Position numbers and translations under genes: made by a program. This document shows, piece by piece, positions 1 to 8,977 of a stretch of 64,000 bases of DNA; position 1 is the stretch's first letter, and each line of letters begins with the position of its first letter. A model generated the notes under the pieces. It was not told the origin of the DNA. It worked only from the letters and a program-made list of their open reading frames with translations, and ran no database searches. The stretch is from NCBI GenBank assembly GCA_031549185.1, contig JAVBQG010000043.1:37278-101277 (forward strand), written 5' to 3'. The DNA comes from JAVBQG01 sp031549185 (GTDB taxonomy: Bacteria; Synergistota; Synergistia; Synergistales; Synergistaceae).

Positions 1-901
1 CCATCATGTCGCCCATGCCCATGATGCGCTGTGCCATGCGTTTGGAGTCGAACAGCTCGAGGTCCTCCACCCGCTCGCCCATGCCCGCCAGCTTGATCGG
101 AACGCCGGTCGCGCTCCTGATCGCGAGCGCAGGACCGCCGCGGGCGTCGCCGTCCAGTTTCGTGAGAATCGTCCCCGTCAGCCCGAGTCGCTCGTGAAAG
201 ACGCGGGAGACCTCGACCGCCTCCTGCCCGGTCATGGAGTCGACGACGAGCAGAATTTCAAACGGGGGGACGGACGCTTTCATCGACTCCAGTTCCGCCA
301 TCAGCTCGTCGTCGAGCTGCAGGCGCCCCGCCGTGTCGAGCAAAATCAAATCGCAGAGATGATCCTCGGCATAAACAAGGGATTTGCGCGCCACCGCCAC
401 GGGGTCCGTCTGCCCCGCCTCGGGGCCGAAGAACGCGATGCCCGCCTTTTCGGCCAGCATACGCAGCTGATCGACCGCGGCGGGCCTGCGAAGGTCGCAG
501 GCCACGACGAGCGGCTTGTGCGATTTGGACATCCTCTTCGCGATCTTGACGGTCGTCGTCGTCTTGCCCGAACCCTGCAGTCCAACCATCATATAGACGG
601 TGGGCGGCTTCGGAGATATCGCGAGCGGCTCGGGCTCCTTGCCCATGATTTTGATCAGTTCTTCGTAGACGATCGTGGCAACCTGCTGCGCGGGCGTGAT
701 CGAATTCAAGACATCGGCGCCGGTCGCGCGAACTTTGATCGCCTCGACCAGATCCTTCACGACTTTATAGTTGACGTCCGCCTCCAGCAGAGCGCGGCGA
801 ACCTCCCTCAAGGCCTCGCCCACATCCTCCGCCGTCAGCTTACCCTTGCCCCTCAGGGAGGAAAACACATTTTCAAATCGTTCCTTGAGCGCTTCAAACA
901 T
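1..901 (-). CDS. ffh: Signal recognition particle protein Ffh (SRP54), N-terminal 300 residues; 3' end outside window
   Basis: GTPase subunit of the signal recognition particle, which binds signal peptides and the 4.5S RNA and takes ribosomes to the FtsY receptor. Translating the minus strand from the ATG at 901 gives the N domain (start MFEALKERFENVF), then the G domain with P-loop GLQGSGKTTT, the DLRRPAAVDQL stretch, the DTAGR switch motif and the TKLDG guanine-specificity motif. The frame is open to base 1, so the methionine-rich M domain lies outside the window. It overlaps the end of ylxM by 8 bases, the usual ylxM-ffh arrangement, and is probably transcribed from the promoter before ylxM. 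Identity is secure. Confidence 0.96.
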   Translation of the reverse strand, partial: MFEALKERFENVFSSLRGKGKLTAEDVGEALREVRRALLEADVNYKVVKDLVEAIKVRATGADVLNSITPAQQVATIVYEELIKIMGKEPEPLAISPKPPTVYMMVGLQGSGKTTTTVKIAKRMSKSHKPLVVACDLRRPAAVDQLRMLAEKAGIAFFGPEAGQTDPVAVARKSLVYAEDHLCDLILLDTAGRLQLDDELMAELESMKASVPPFEILLVVDSMTGQEAVEVSRVFHERLGLTGTILTKLDGDARGGPALAIRSATGVPIKLAGMGERVEDLELFDSKRMAQRIMGMGDMM

Positions 902-1259
902 CTGCGGACTCCCCCTCAAATACGAGCAATTTCGTCATTTTTCGTGCCAAATCCGGCGGCAAAACCGAGCGATTGTTTTCGACGAGATCCAGCAATGCTT
1001 TCTGCCGCTCCTTCATCGCAAACAAACCCAGATTCCCTTCGATCTCCTCGAGGAGGTCGCGGGAGCGTCGAATCAAATCGTGCGCCCCCTGCCTGGTCAT
1101 GCCCAGCTCTTCGCCGAGCTCCGCGACAGACAGGTCTCCCCGGAGCATCAATTCGCACGAGATGCGCTGTTTTTCCGTCAGCAGGGATGAGTAAAGATCG
1201 AAAAGTTCTCCAAAACGAACGCGCTGTTCGAGCAAAAAATCGTCCTGTAAAACCGACAC
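894..1259 (-). CDS. ylxM: YlxM/p13-like putative helix-turn-helix protein upstream of ffh
   Basis: A 121-residue protein of the UPF0122/YlxM family, a sigma-factor-like helix-turn-helix protein almost always encoded directly before ffh and thought to modulate SRP. It starts at a GTG with GGAGGG about 7 bases upstream. The middle of the protein (DLSVAELGEELGMTRQGAHDLIRRSRDLLEEIE) is a clear sigma-70 region 4-like helix-turn-helix. The 8-base overlap with ffh suggests translational coupling. Its exact molecular role is not settled in the family. Confidence 0.88.
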   Translation of the reverse strand: MSVLQDDFLLEQRVRFGELFDLYSSLLTEKQRISCELMLRGDLSVAELGEELGMTRQGAHDLIRRSRDLLEEIEGNLGLFAMKERQKALLDLVENNRSVLPPDLARKMTKLLVFEGESADV

Positions 1260-1283
1260 GATACATCCCTCCGCAACGAAGGG

Positions 1284-1312
1284 ATTATAGGGGAAGGGGG
1301 AAATTTCGTCAA
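1284..1312 (-). promoter_or_regulatory. Sigma-70-type promoter for ylxM-ffh
   Basis: On the minus strand TTGACG (1307-1312) and a perfect TATAAT (1284-1289) are separated by exactly 17 bases. The GTG start of ylxM lies 25 bases downstream of the -10 box, so the leader is short. The promoter separates ylxM-ffh from the upstream butyrate kinase gene on the same strand. Confidence 0.75.
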
Positions 1313-1332
1313 GTAAAATTCTTTACACGTTT

Positions 1333-2436
1333 TCAGCGTCTGCCATTCCTCTTTTTCACGACTTCCTCATAGTGGAGCGGCGCCTCTCGTCCATCCAGAA
1401 CCCGCATCGCAGCTCCCGCCATGGCGCGCAGTTCGTCCTCCCCCGGGTAGATCAGCACTTTGGCAATCCAATCGATCCGTTCCTCTATAACACCCACAAA
1501 AATAACGTCGTGCGCGCAGCCACCGGTGATGATGATCGCGTCAACACGTCCCTTTAAAACAACGGCCTGCGAGGCGATCTCCTGGGCGATCTGATAGGTC
1601 ATCGAGCGATATATCAGGGAGGCAAGCGCGTCACCGTGCACGAGACGGTTGGCGAGCTGCAGCAGATCGTCCGTTCCGATATAGTCCGCCATGCCGCCAA
1701 AGTGGCCGACCTTTCGCGCCAGTTCGTCCGCGGGCCACATCCCGCTGTACGCCATGCGGATCAACTCGGAGGCCGGAACCCCGCCGCAGCGCCCCGGCGA
1801 AAGCGGGCCGCGTTCATTTGCATTTGCAAGATCCACCACCCGGCCGTCACGATGCGCACAGATCGAAAAGCTCTTGCCTAGATGGGCAACGACGACGGAA
1901 ATCGATTCGAAGGGGATGCCGAGCTCGTCCGATGCCCTGTGAACCGCTTCTTTGATGTTGAGTGCATGCATCTTCCTGCCGAACTGCAGCTCCGGCACGC
2001 CTGACAGTTTCGAAACAGGGTCGAATTCGTCCGTGGAAAGAGGAGCGGCTACGTATGCCCGCGTCCGGTGTTGGCGGGCCAAGGCATCGGCCAGCGATGC
2101 CCCGAGGTCGGTCGGGTGGTCGAAGGGTTCCGGTATCCGCAGCCTGTCGATAAGCGCTTTATCGACTGCGTAGACGCCACCCGGCACTTCGCCGGGCACG
2201 CCGGCCGGGCCGATGACTGCGTCGAGAGAGGCAAACTCGGTTCCTTCGCCCACCTCGGATAAAATTTCTTCGACTGCGCGAAGGCGATGGCTCCACTGGG
2301 AGGCGACAGAATCGAATTTGCGCAGCTCCTCTTCGTCATGTCGAATTTCCCGACGCATCTTCTGCTCAGTACCGAGAAAAAAACCGATTTGCGTGGCGTT
2401 TTTCTTAGGATAAACGGTCAAGATTTTAAAACTCAT
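1333..2436 (-). CDS. buk: Butyrate kinase (acetate/butyrate kinase family)
   Basis: A 367-residue ASKHA-fold kinase that converts acyl phosphate plus ADP to a short-chain acid plus ATP, the last energy-yielding step of butyrate or branched-chain acid formation. The start at 2436 (MSFKILTVYPKKN) was chosen because GGGGGA lies just upstream and because butyrate kinases of about 355-365 residues begin this way; an open frame continues further upstream but has no support. Family signatures include VVAHLGKSFSICAHRDGRVVDLANANERGPLSPGR split across residues ~185-220 and the IITGGCAHD nucleotide site. No phosphotransbutyrylase gene is adjacent, so the acyl phosphate source is unclear, and branched-chain substrates are equally possible. 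Confidence 0.88.
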   Translation of the reverse strand: MSFKILTVYPKKNATQIGFFLGTEQKMRREIRHDEEELRKFDSVASQWSHRLRAVEEILSEVGEGTEFASLDAVIGPAGVPGEVPGGVYAVDKALIDRLRIPEPFDHPTDLGASLADALARQHRTRAYVAAPLSTDEFDPVSKLSGVPELQFGRKMHALNIKEAVHRASDELGIPFESISVVVAHLGKSFSICAHRDGRVVDLANANERGPLSPGRCGGVPASELIRMAYSGMWPADELARKVGHFGGMADYIGTDDLLQLANRLVHGDALASLIYRSMTYQIAQEIASQAVVLKGRVDAIIITGGCAHDVIFVGVIEERIDWIAKVLIYPGEDELRAMAGAAMRVLDGREAPLHYEEVVKKRNGRR

Positions 2437-2564
2437 GCGGATTCCCCCAGTGCCTCGTCGGTCTTCGTCCGGCCATTTTAGCATCGGGGGAGCGACACAA
2501 ACCACGGGATTTGCCGTATACTTCTCTATAAGCACAAACATTTACCCGAGGAGGTCCTCATATA

Positions 2565-3404
2565 ATGTCCATCTGTTACTACGAAAGAAAATTCCGCCCC
2601 ACTTCCGAGTGCGGATTACCCGTCACCGATCTTGCGATCCAGCGCGGCGTGGGCGTATTCGACAGCATTCGCATATACAGGCATAAGGCCTTTGCCCTGA
2701 GCGAACACCTGGAGCGCCTCGCGAAAAGCGCCGAAGGAGCCCGCATCCAATACGGGGACATCGTCGAAAAGATGTTCGAAATCATTCGCGAGGGAGCAGC
2801 TCGCCCGGACTGCCCGAATGGCGGAGAGTGTCTCGCGAAGCCGTACATCACGGGAGGAGACGTCAATCAGACCGGCAGGTTCCCCCACCCTCGTTTCTTT
2901 ATCATATTTGAAGACGGAGGCTCTCTCAGCCCCGAGGAGTACAAGGCCGGCGTCGCCCTCCAGCCGACGGCGGAGGGACGTCCGTATCCGCTGATCAAAA
3001 CCACCAACTACCTGGTCGGCCTGATGCAGTGCACGGACATGAGCGACGTACTGGAGTGCCTGTATTGTCCCGATGGAGAGATTACTGAGACGCTGCGCAG
3101 CTCCTTCTTCCTCTGCAAGGATGGGAAAATTATCACCGCTCCCATCGGGCGTGTCCTTGGAGGCGTGACGCGCAACATAATCCTTCAGCTGGCGCTGGAA
3201 AACGGGTTCAAAATTGAGGAACGCTGCCCGCTTGTCTCGGAGCTGGACTCGGCGGACGAGGCTTTCGTGACCAGCTCGTGGAAGGAAGTCATGCCCGTCG
3301 TCAGGATCGGAGATAAGAGGGTCGGGAGCGGAAAACCCGGGCCAGTGGCAATGCACTTGCAAAAAATCTTCCGTGCGTCGATGGATCGGTGGCTGGACAA
3401 ATAA
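2565..3404 (+). CDS. Class IV PLP-dependent aminotransferase (branched-chain/D-amino acid type)
   Basis: A 279-residue fold-type IV PLP enzyme of the BCAT / D-alanine aminotransferase / aminodeoxychorismate lyase superfamily. A strong GAGGAGGT lies before the ATG. Visible features are the N-terminal RGVGVFDSIRIY motif, the IKTTNY stretch that should carry the PLP-binding lysine, the EITETLRSSFF strand that contacts the cofactor in this fold, and the GVTRNIILQLA phosphate-binding segment. It is divergent from buk and meets the diguanylate cyclase gene tail to tail with a 4-base gap. Substrate cannot be decided from sequence; a role in branched-chain amino acid catabolism next to a short-chain acid kinase is an inference. 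Confidence 0.8.
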   Translation: MSICYYERKFRPTSECGLPVTDLAIQRGVGVFDSIRIYRHKAFALSEHLERLAKSAEGARIQYGDIVEKMFEIIREGAARPDCPNGGECLAKPYITGGDVNQTGRFPHPRFFIIFEDGGSLSPEEYKAGVALQPTAEGRPYPLIKTTNYLVGLMQCTDMSDVLECLYCPDGEITETLRSSFFLCKDGKIITAPIGRVLGGVTRNIILQLALENGFKIEERCPLVSELDSADEAFVTSSWKEVMPVVRIGDKRVGSGKPGPVAMHLQKIFRASMDRWLDK

Positions 3405-3408
3405 AACC

Positions 3409-4374
3409 TCAATCCTGTGGCTCGAGGGAGACCCCCACCGATTCGTAAAAACGCCACCGGTCCTTTCCCTCCCATTTTGCGGCATACATGGCAGCGTCTG
3501 CTTTGCGCGAAAGCGTTTCTATGTCGAGGCCGTCCCTGGGATATCGGCTCACGCCCAGGGACGCGCTTACCGACAGACGAAAACCGTTTACTTTGAAGGG
3601 TCTGGAGAGCGCCTGCAACATCCGCCACAACAAATTTTCCAGTGCGGAATCCGATTTCAACTCGGGCAAAAAAATCATAAATTCATCGCCACCCAGGCGG
3701 GCAACGGTATCGTACTCCCTTACCTCGGCCACGAGGCGTTCCGCTGTCGCGATCAGAAGCCCATCTCCTATTTCGTGTCCGTACCGATCGTTTATATCCT
3801 TAAAATTGTCGAGATCGACAAATACAACGGCCCCCTCCGCTCCGTCACGTTTGGCGTGAGCCAACGCCACCTTCGCGCGGTCGCGGAAAAGCGTCCGGTT
3901 CGGCAACTTTGTGAGCGGATCGTGCGTCGCCTGATGGCGCAGCTGATCCTCCAGGTTCTTCTGCTGCGTGATGTCCGTCAAAGTCAACACGAAACCACCG
4001 GAGGGCAGGGGATTGTAGAGCGCGTGTATCCAGCTTTTGGAACCATCCAAACCATCGACCGGTATCTCCTGAACAAAACGCTCGCCCTTCCGCGTTCGCT
4101 CGTAAAATTGATCTCGTTCTTTTACGCTCCAACCGAAACGGGGGGCAACTGCTGCCAGGACTGCGCTGAAATCTTGCCCCATCACTGAGTCGTCAACGCC
4201 AAAAGCAGAGTAATACACGCTGTTGACGGTATCGATAATCCCGTTTCTGTCCACCACGACAATACCGTGTGCGATATTCGCAAGAATTTCCCGCAAGAAG
4301 GTGTGGGGTTTATCGTCGCCAATGTTGAAATTTCTATCCGTTTCGCCTGTCGAAGCAGCGCCCGGCGCCGTCAT
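3409..4374 (-). CDS. PAS-GGDEF diguanylate cyclase
   Basis: A 321-residue predicted cytoplasmic c-di-GMP synthase. Residues ~25-140 form a PAS sensor domain (LREILANIAHGIVVVD to LTLTDITQQKN). Residues ~145-320 form a GGDEF domain opening with HDPLTKLPNR. The active-site loop GGDEF is intact at 228-232, and an RxxD inhibitory site (REYD, 219-222) lies five residues before it, so an active, product-inhibited cyclase is predicted. There is no membrane segment and no EAL domain. The start is supported by GAGGTGGAG upstream. It is a single-gene unit with a candidate promoter at 4467-4494. The PAS ligand cannot be predicted. Confidence 0.9.
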   Translation of the reverse strand: MTAPGAASTGETDRNFNIGDDKPHTFLREILANIAHGIVVVDRNGIIDTVNSVYYSAFGVDDSVMGQDFSAVLAAVAPRFGWSVKERDQFYERTRKGERFVQEIPVDGLDGSKSWIHALYNPLPSGGFVLTLTDITQQKNLEDQLRHQATHDPLTKLPNRTLFRDRAKVALAHAKRDGAEGAVVFVDLDNFKDINDRYGHEIGDGLLIATAERLVAEVREYDTVARLGGDEFMIFLPELKSDSALENLLWRMLQALSRPFKVNGFRLSVSASLGVSRYPRDGLDIETLSRKADAAMYAAKWEGKDRWRFYESVGVSLEPQD

Positions 4375-4466
4375 TCACTCCACCTCGTTTTCGTGCTCGC
4401 CCAATCGAAAGCAAAAACGATTTTCGATCCGATCGAACTAATTACTCGAAAAAATATATTTCGTAT

Positions 4467-4494
4467 CATCTATCAAAAAAACCACCGTTGTCAA
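4467..4494 (-). promoter_or_regulatory. Candidate promoter for the diguanylate cyclase gene
   Basis: On the minus strand a perfect TTGACA (4489-4494) is followed after 16 bases by TAGATG (4467-4472). The -10 box is weak. It sits about 93 bases upstream of the start codon in a very A+T-rich divergent intergenic region (4375-4597). The same region must also promote trkH on the plus strand, where TGCTAATAT (4560-4568) is a possible extended -10. Confidence 0.4.
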
Positions 4495-4597
4495 TCGTCA
4501 GAGGCCGATACGAAGGATACACATAAAAAATTCCCCTTCTCCCGCTAAAAGCAAAAACGTGCTAATATCCTTATTTATAAGCGGGGGGATAAGCGTC

Positions 4598-6085
4598 TTG
4601 AGAATAAAGTGCGCTTTGAAATTTCTCGGTTTTTTCACTCTAATCATTTCAATGTGGATGCTCTGCCCGCTACTTTACTCTCAGGCAAGCGGACAATCGG
4701 TGGATTCGCCCGCTTTTATAAAGGCAATTGCCGTCGGCCTCTCGCTGTCCGCGATTCTCTATGCCGTATCCCGAAAGGCGGATATGAACAAGATGGGCAC
4801 GAGAGAGGCGTTCGCGTCCGTCACTCTCTCTTGGATCATTGCCTCCGCGATCGGCGCCCTTCCCTATTTCATACACGGATCAGCCCCAACCTACGCGGAC
4901 GCTTTTTTCGAGGCGATGTCCGGATTTACCACGACGGGCTCCACGATCTTAACGGACATGGAATCGCTGCCGCACGGCCTGCTTCTGTGGCGCGACCTTA
5001 CGCACTGGCTCGGCGGCATGGGCATCATCGTTCTCACGCTCACGATCATGCCGCTGCTGGGCATCGGAGGTTTTCAGCTCTTCAGCGCGGAGGCGCCGGG
5101 CTTGATCCATGAAAAGCTGACCCCTCGCGTACAGCAGACGGCCGTCATTCTCTGGTCCATCTATGTCCTGCTGACCGTTGCGGAAACGGCGCTGTTGATG
5201 CTTGGAGGAATGAGTCTTTTCGACGCCATCACTCACTCGATGGGTACGATCGCGACAGGGGGGTTTTCCCCTCGAAACGCGAGCGTAGCACACTATCAGA
5301 GCGCCTATATCGATTGGGTAATCACCATCTTCATGTTTTTTTCCGGCGCAAACTTTGTCCTGCACTATCAGGTCATACGGGGACGAACGCCAAAGACGTT
5401 CTTTCGCGATCCTGAATTCTGTTTCTATCTCTTCAGCGTCGGCACAATCTCCCTGCTGGTCTCCGCGGGGCTTTATTTTTCGGGAACGTACGCCGGTTTT
5501 CTCGACTCGCTCCGATACGGCTCTTTTCAGGTCGTCAGTATCGTCACGACCACAGGTTTCATATCCGCCGACTATGAACTGTGGCCTTTCTTTCCCCAGG
5601 CCCTCCTCTTTACCTGTCTCTTCCTTGGGGGTTGCGCGGGATCGACGGCGGGGGCCATCAAGCAAATTCGACTGCTGGTTTTGTGCAGGCATGTCGGAAG
5701 GCAGATACGCCGCACGTTGAGCCCGCGCGCGGTTTTACCACTGCGAGTCGGCAAGAACTCTCTCGAACTTCACCTGGTCGCGTCATGTCTGGCCTTTTTC
5801 GCGTTGTACATGCTCGTTTTTACGGTCGGCGTCTTTTGTGTAACTCTTTTCGAACCCGATCTGCTCACTGCCATATCCGCCGTAGCCACAACACTGGGGA
5901 ATGTGGGCCCTGGTTTCGGCAAGGTGGGCGGGCTGGACAACTTTTCCGGGCAGGCGGTCGCGGCCAAGTGGATTTATTCTTTCCTGATGCTCTGCGGAAG
6001 GCTGGAGTTGTATACTGTCCTCATCCTGTTTTCGAGGGCTTTCTGGAGTGACGGAGTTATCTGGTCCGACCGCGAAAAGCGGTGA
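4598..6085 (+). CDS. trkH: Potassium uptake protein TrkH (first copy)
   Basis: A 495-residue inner-membrane K+ translocation subunit of the Trk/Ktr/HKT superfamily, built from four membrane-pore-membrane repeats. I start it at the TTG at 4598 (LRIKCALKFLGFF) because GGGGGGAT lies 8 bases upstream; an earlier ATG at 4559 has no ribosome binding site. The four filter loops are readable: GFTTTGST, IATGGFSP, TTTGFIS and TLGNVGPGFG, all canonical. It is the first gene of a trkH-trkA-trkH operon; TrkA, the NAD(H)-binding gating ring, starts 36 bases downstream. A second TrkH-like subunit follows, so one TrkA may serve two channels. Confidence 0.92.
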   Translation: MRIKCALKFLGFFTLIISMWMLCPLLYSQASGQSVDSPAFIKAIAVGLSLSAILYAVSRKADMNKMGTREAFASVTLSWIIASAIGALPYFIHGSAPTYADAFFEAMSGFTTTGSTILTDMESLPHGLLLWRDLTHWLGGMGIIVLTLTIMPLLGIGGFQLFSAEAPGLIHEKLTPRVQQTAVILWSIYVLLTVAETALLMLGGMSLFDAITHSMGTIATGGFSPRNASVAHYQSAYIDWVITIFMFFSGANFVLHYQVIRGRTPKTFFRDPEFCFYLFSVGTISLLVSAGLYFSGTYAGFLDSLRYGSFQVVSIVTTTGFISADYELWPFFPQALLFTCLFLGGCAGSTAGAIKQIRLLVLCRHVGRQIRRTLSPRAVLPLRVGKNSLELHLVASCLAFFALYMLVFTVGVFCVTLFEPDLLTAISAVATTLGNVGPGFGKVGGLDNFSGQAVAAKWIYSFLMLCGRLELYTVLILFSRAFWSDGVIWSDREKR

Positions 6086-6121
6086 AGAGACGTTGATTAA
6101 GACGACGGGAGGCGGTTCGCC

Positions 6122-7498
6122 GTGCGAATCGTAATCATTGGGGCTGGAGAAGTAGGTTTCGCCGTAGCGCGTAACCTGTCGCAGGACGGACATGACATTG
6201 TTCTGATCGAAGAGGATCCGGATCGCGCGGCCAAAGCGGAAAACGAACTGGACGTCATGGTCATCAAGGGCAACGGCGCACGCCCCAATATTCTGCAAAA
6301 AGCGGGCATCGAGCCGGGCAGCTCCACGGAAATGTTGATCGCTTGCTCCAGCAAAGACGAGGTCAATATACTCGCTTGCTGGATCGCGAGGAAGATGGGC
6401 GTCAAACGGGTCATCGCGCGCGCAGTCGGCCTTGAGTTCACCGACACGGACGCATGGAGCCACGACCTCGGGATCGACATGATGGTATCTCCGGAGCGCA
6501 GCGTCGCCAGAGAGGTCGAGGACCTGCTTGAAATACAGGGCGCTATTCATTCGACCGAGATCGACGCCAAAGCCGGCGTCTACGCATTTAAAGTGGCGGA
6601 AGATTCCCATGCCTGCGGAATAACCCTTGCGGAACTTCGGCGGAAGCATCCGAAGCTGGTTACGATCATCGTCTACGTCCAACGCGACGACAGGGGCTTC
6701 ATACCCAAAGCCGGGGATATTCTCCATCCGGGGGACCTCTGCTACTCCTTCTGCTACCTCGACCAGATTCAGGAGATCGTGGAAATTTTCCAGCCCAAGA
6801 GCAGCAAAAAATTGAAGCGCGTCATCATCGTCGGAGCTGGCAAAGTCGGCTTTCAAACCGCCGAGCTTTTACAGAAGCGCGTCAAGGGCGTTGACATACG
6901 CCTGATCGATCACGACCACGACAAATGCAGGCGCATCGCTTCGGAGCTGCCAAAGATCATGGTCCTCTGGGGCGACGGCGCGGATGAGGAGTTGCTGCTT
7001 CAAGAGGGGCTCGCGTCGGCGGAGGGGTTTGTCGCGACCACCGAACACGACGAGGTCAACCTGATGCTCGCCGTTCTGGCAAAATCCCTCGGCGTGCGCA
7101 AGAGCATCGCCGTCATTCGGCGCAAAAACTACATGAAACTTTCGAAGCACCTCCCCATCGACTCCATCGTGAACAGAAACGAGGCCCTCTCCTCGGTCAT
7201 CATCAGCGCCGTCAGGCATCCGAAACAAACGAGCACCCTCGCCATACTCGACCAGATCGGAGCCGAAACGCTGCAGGTGACGATACCGGACGACAGTCCC
7301 GCAATTGGAGTCGAATTGAAGGACCTGCCGCTCCCGGCTGGGTCCATTATCGGCCTGGTAAGGCGCAGCAAAAAAAAGGACGATCTCTTCATCCCCACGG
7401 GTACCTCCAGCCTCCGCGCCGGCGACAAGGCCATTATCTTCGCCACCTCGGATGTCGTTGAAAACCTCCTCGAAACTCTTGGGGTCAGCACCGCTTGA
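6122..7498 (+). CDS. trkA: TrkA, NAD-binding K+ channel gating protein
   Basis: A 458-residue cytosolic protein that forms the regulatory ring under TrkH and opens it in response to nucleotides. It has the full duplicated TrkA layout: an N-terminal Rossmann domain (IIGAGEVGFAVA at the start), a TrkA-C domain, a second Rossmann domain (IIVGAGKVGFQTA near residue 238) and a second TrkA-C domain ending the protein. The start is a GTG behind GGGAGGCGG. Its stop overlaps the TTG start of the second trkH by four bases, which indicates translational coupling with that copy. Confidence 0.94.
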   Translation: MRIVIIGAGEVGFAVARNLSQDGHDIVLIEEDPDRAAKAENELDVMVIKGNGARPNILQKAGIEPGSSTEMLIACSSKDEVNILACWIARKMGVKRVIARAVGLEFTDTDAWSHDLGIDMMVSPERSVAREVEDLLEIQGAIHSTEIDAKAGVYAFKVAEDSHACGITLAELRRKHPKLVTIIVYVQRDDRGFIPKAGDILHPGDLCYSFCYLDQIQEIVEIFQPKSSKKLKRVIIVGAGKVGFQTAELLQKRVKGVDIRLIDHDHDKCRRIASELPKIMVLWGDGADEELLLQEGLASAEGFVATTEHDEVNLMLAVLAKSLGVRKSIAVIRRKNYMKLSKHLPIDSIVNRNEALSSVIISAVRHPKQTSTLAILDQIGAETLQVTIPDDSPAIGVELKDLPLPAGSIIGLVRRSKKKDDLFIPTGTSSLRAGDKAIIFATSDVVENLLETLGVSTA

Positions 7499-8946
7499 AA
7501 ACCGCGATCATCGCCCGTTTTCTGTCGATCGTCTCCCTTGCTACGTCTCTCTGCATGCTCTTTCCCATTCTCTGGAGCGTCGCAACGAAGGACGCGGGCC
7601 TTTTTTCGCTGTCGTGCTCTCTGTTTGCGGGGCTCATCGTCTGCCTGCTCCTCTGGTTCGCGGGACACAGAGCGTCGTTGCGCGAGATGAATACGCGGGA
7701 GGCGATTCTTGCGGTAACCCTCTCCTGGATGGTCGCTTCCGGAATCGGGGCGATGCCGTACTGGATCGGGGGGCATGCCCTCACGCCGGTCGACGCGTTT
7801 TTCGAGGGCATTTCCGGTTTCACGACGACCGGAGCGACCGTTTTGAGCGACCTGGCCTCCATCCCGCGGAGCATATTGCTCTGGCGGAGCTTCACGCACT
7901 GGCTGGGAGGCATGGGGATCATCGTCCTTACCCTCGCGTTCCTCCCCGCATCCGGGGCGGGCATGAGACTTTACAAATCGGAGATACCCGGCCCTATTCA
8001 CGAAAAACTTACCCCGCGCATACAGGGAACGGCCGTTTTCCTCTGGAAGGCATACATCGTGCTTACGGCGACCCAACTTTTCTGCCTGATGACGGGAGGG
8101 TTGGACCTTTTCGACGCGCTCACTCTCTCGTTCGCCACAATCGCCACCGGAGGTTTTTCTCCGTACCGCGAAAGCATCGGCCATTTCGACAGCAGTTACA
8201 TCCAGTGGATCACTGCTGTTTTTCTTTTTTTATCGGGGGCCAATTTCACCGTCTACTACCTTATTCTCGCCCGAAAAACCCTTCGCCCGCTGCGCGAAAA
8301 CCCCGAATTCCGCTTTTACACTTTTGCCTGCCTGCTTTGTGGTGTTCTCATGAGCCTGTCGTTGTACTTCAGCAACACCTTCGACTCCTTCACCGACGCG
8401 CTGTCCAACGGTTTTTTTCAGACCGTCAGCGTACTTTCCACATGCGGTTTTTTCGTGACGGACTACGGCGCGTGGCCCTCGTCTGCCCGTTTCCTTATGT
8501 TGGCCCTCATGTTTTGCGGCGGTTGCGCGGTCTCTTCAGCAGGCGGCATCACCTGCATCCGATTGCTGGTCATCATAAAACACGTGCGCGAGGAATTTTT
8601 GCGTATGCTGCACCCCCGTGCCGTGGTCCCCACAAGGATTGCGGGAAACGTGGTCGATCCGTGGATCGTTTCCTCGTGTTTCGCTTTTTTCACCGCCTAT
8701 CTCGGAATTTTTCTGCTGGGGGTCATCGTCGCGACGATCTTCGGACAGGACCTGATCACTGCCTTATCGGGCGTCGCTGCGACACTCGGCAACGTTGGAC
8801 CCGGGTTCGGCATGGTTGGGCCGGTGGACAGCTATGCGCTGCAACCGACCCCACTCAAACTTGTCTACATCGCGTTGATGCTCTGTGGCAGGTTGGAGAT
8901 TTTCACGCTGCTCGTCATCTTCTCTCCCCGTTTCTGGCGAAGATAG
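7495..8946 (+). CDS. trkH: Potassium uptake protein TrkH (second copy, altered third pore loop)
   Basis: A 483-residue second TrkH homologue. It starts at a TTG that overlaps the trkA stop (TTGA). Pore loops one, two and four are canonical (GFTTTGAT, IATGGFSP, TLGNVGPGFG). The third reads STCGFF (bases 8437-8448) where the first copy reads TTTGF, replacing the filter threonine before the glycine with cysteine. The two TrkH proteins share segment order and many motifs but differ throughout, so this is an old duplication and not a recent copy. It may differ in ion selectivity, affinity or gating. Confidence 0.92.
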   Translation: MKTAIIARFLSIVSLATSLCMLFPILWSVATKDAGLFSLSCSLFAGLIVCLLLWFAGHRASLREMNTREAILAVTLSWMVASGIGAMPYWIGGHALTPVDAFFEGISGFTTTGATVLSDLASIPRSILLWRSFTHWLGGMGIIVLTLAFLPASGAGMRLYKSEIPGPIHEKLTPRIQGTAVFLWKAYIVLTATQLFCLMTGGLDLFDALTLSFATIATGGFSPYRESIGHFDSSYIQWITAVFLFLSGANFTVYYLILARKTLRPLRENPEFRFYTFACLLCGVLMSLSLYFSNTFDSFTDALSNGFFQTVSVLSTCGFFVTDYGAWPSSARFLMLALMFCGGCAVSSAGGITCIRLLVIIKHVREEFLRMLHPRAVVPTRIAGNVVDPWIVSSCFAFFTAYLGIFLLGVIVATIFGQDLITALSGVAATLGNVGPGFGMVGPVDSYALQPTPLKLVYIALMLCGRLEIFTLLVIFSPRFWRR

Positions 8947-8977
8947 TTCTTCTTCTATAACTATTTCGTGCAAAATC

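Noticed and set aside
194..1372. Long plus-strand open frame of 392 codons over ffh and ylxM
   Set aside because: It is antisense to well-supported ffh and ylxM, has no recognisable domain and has low-complexity Arg-rich composition typical of a G+C-rich shadow frame.
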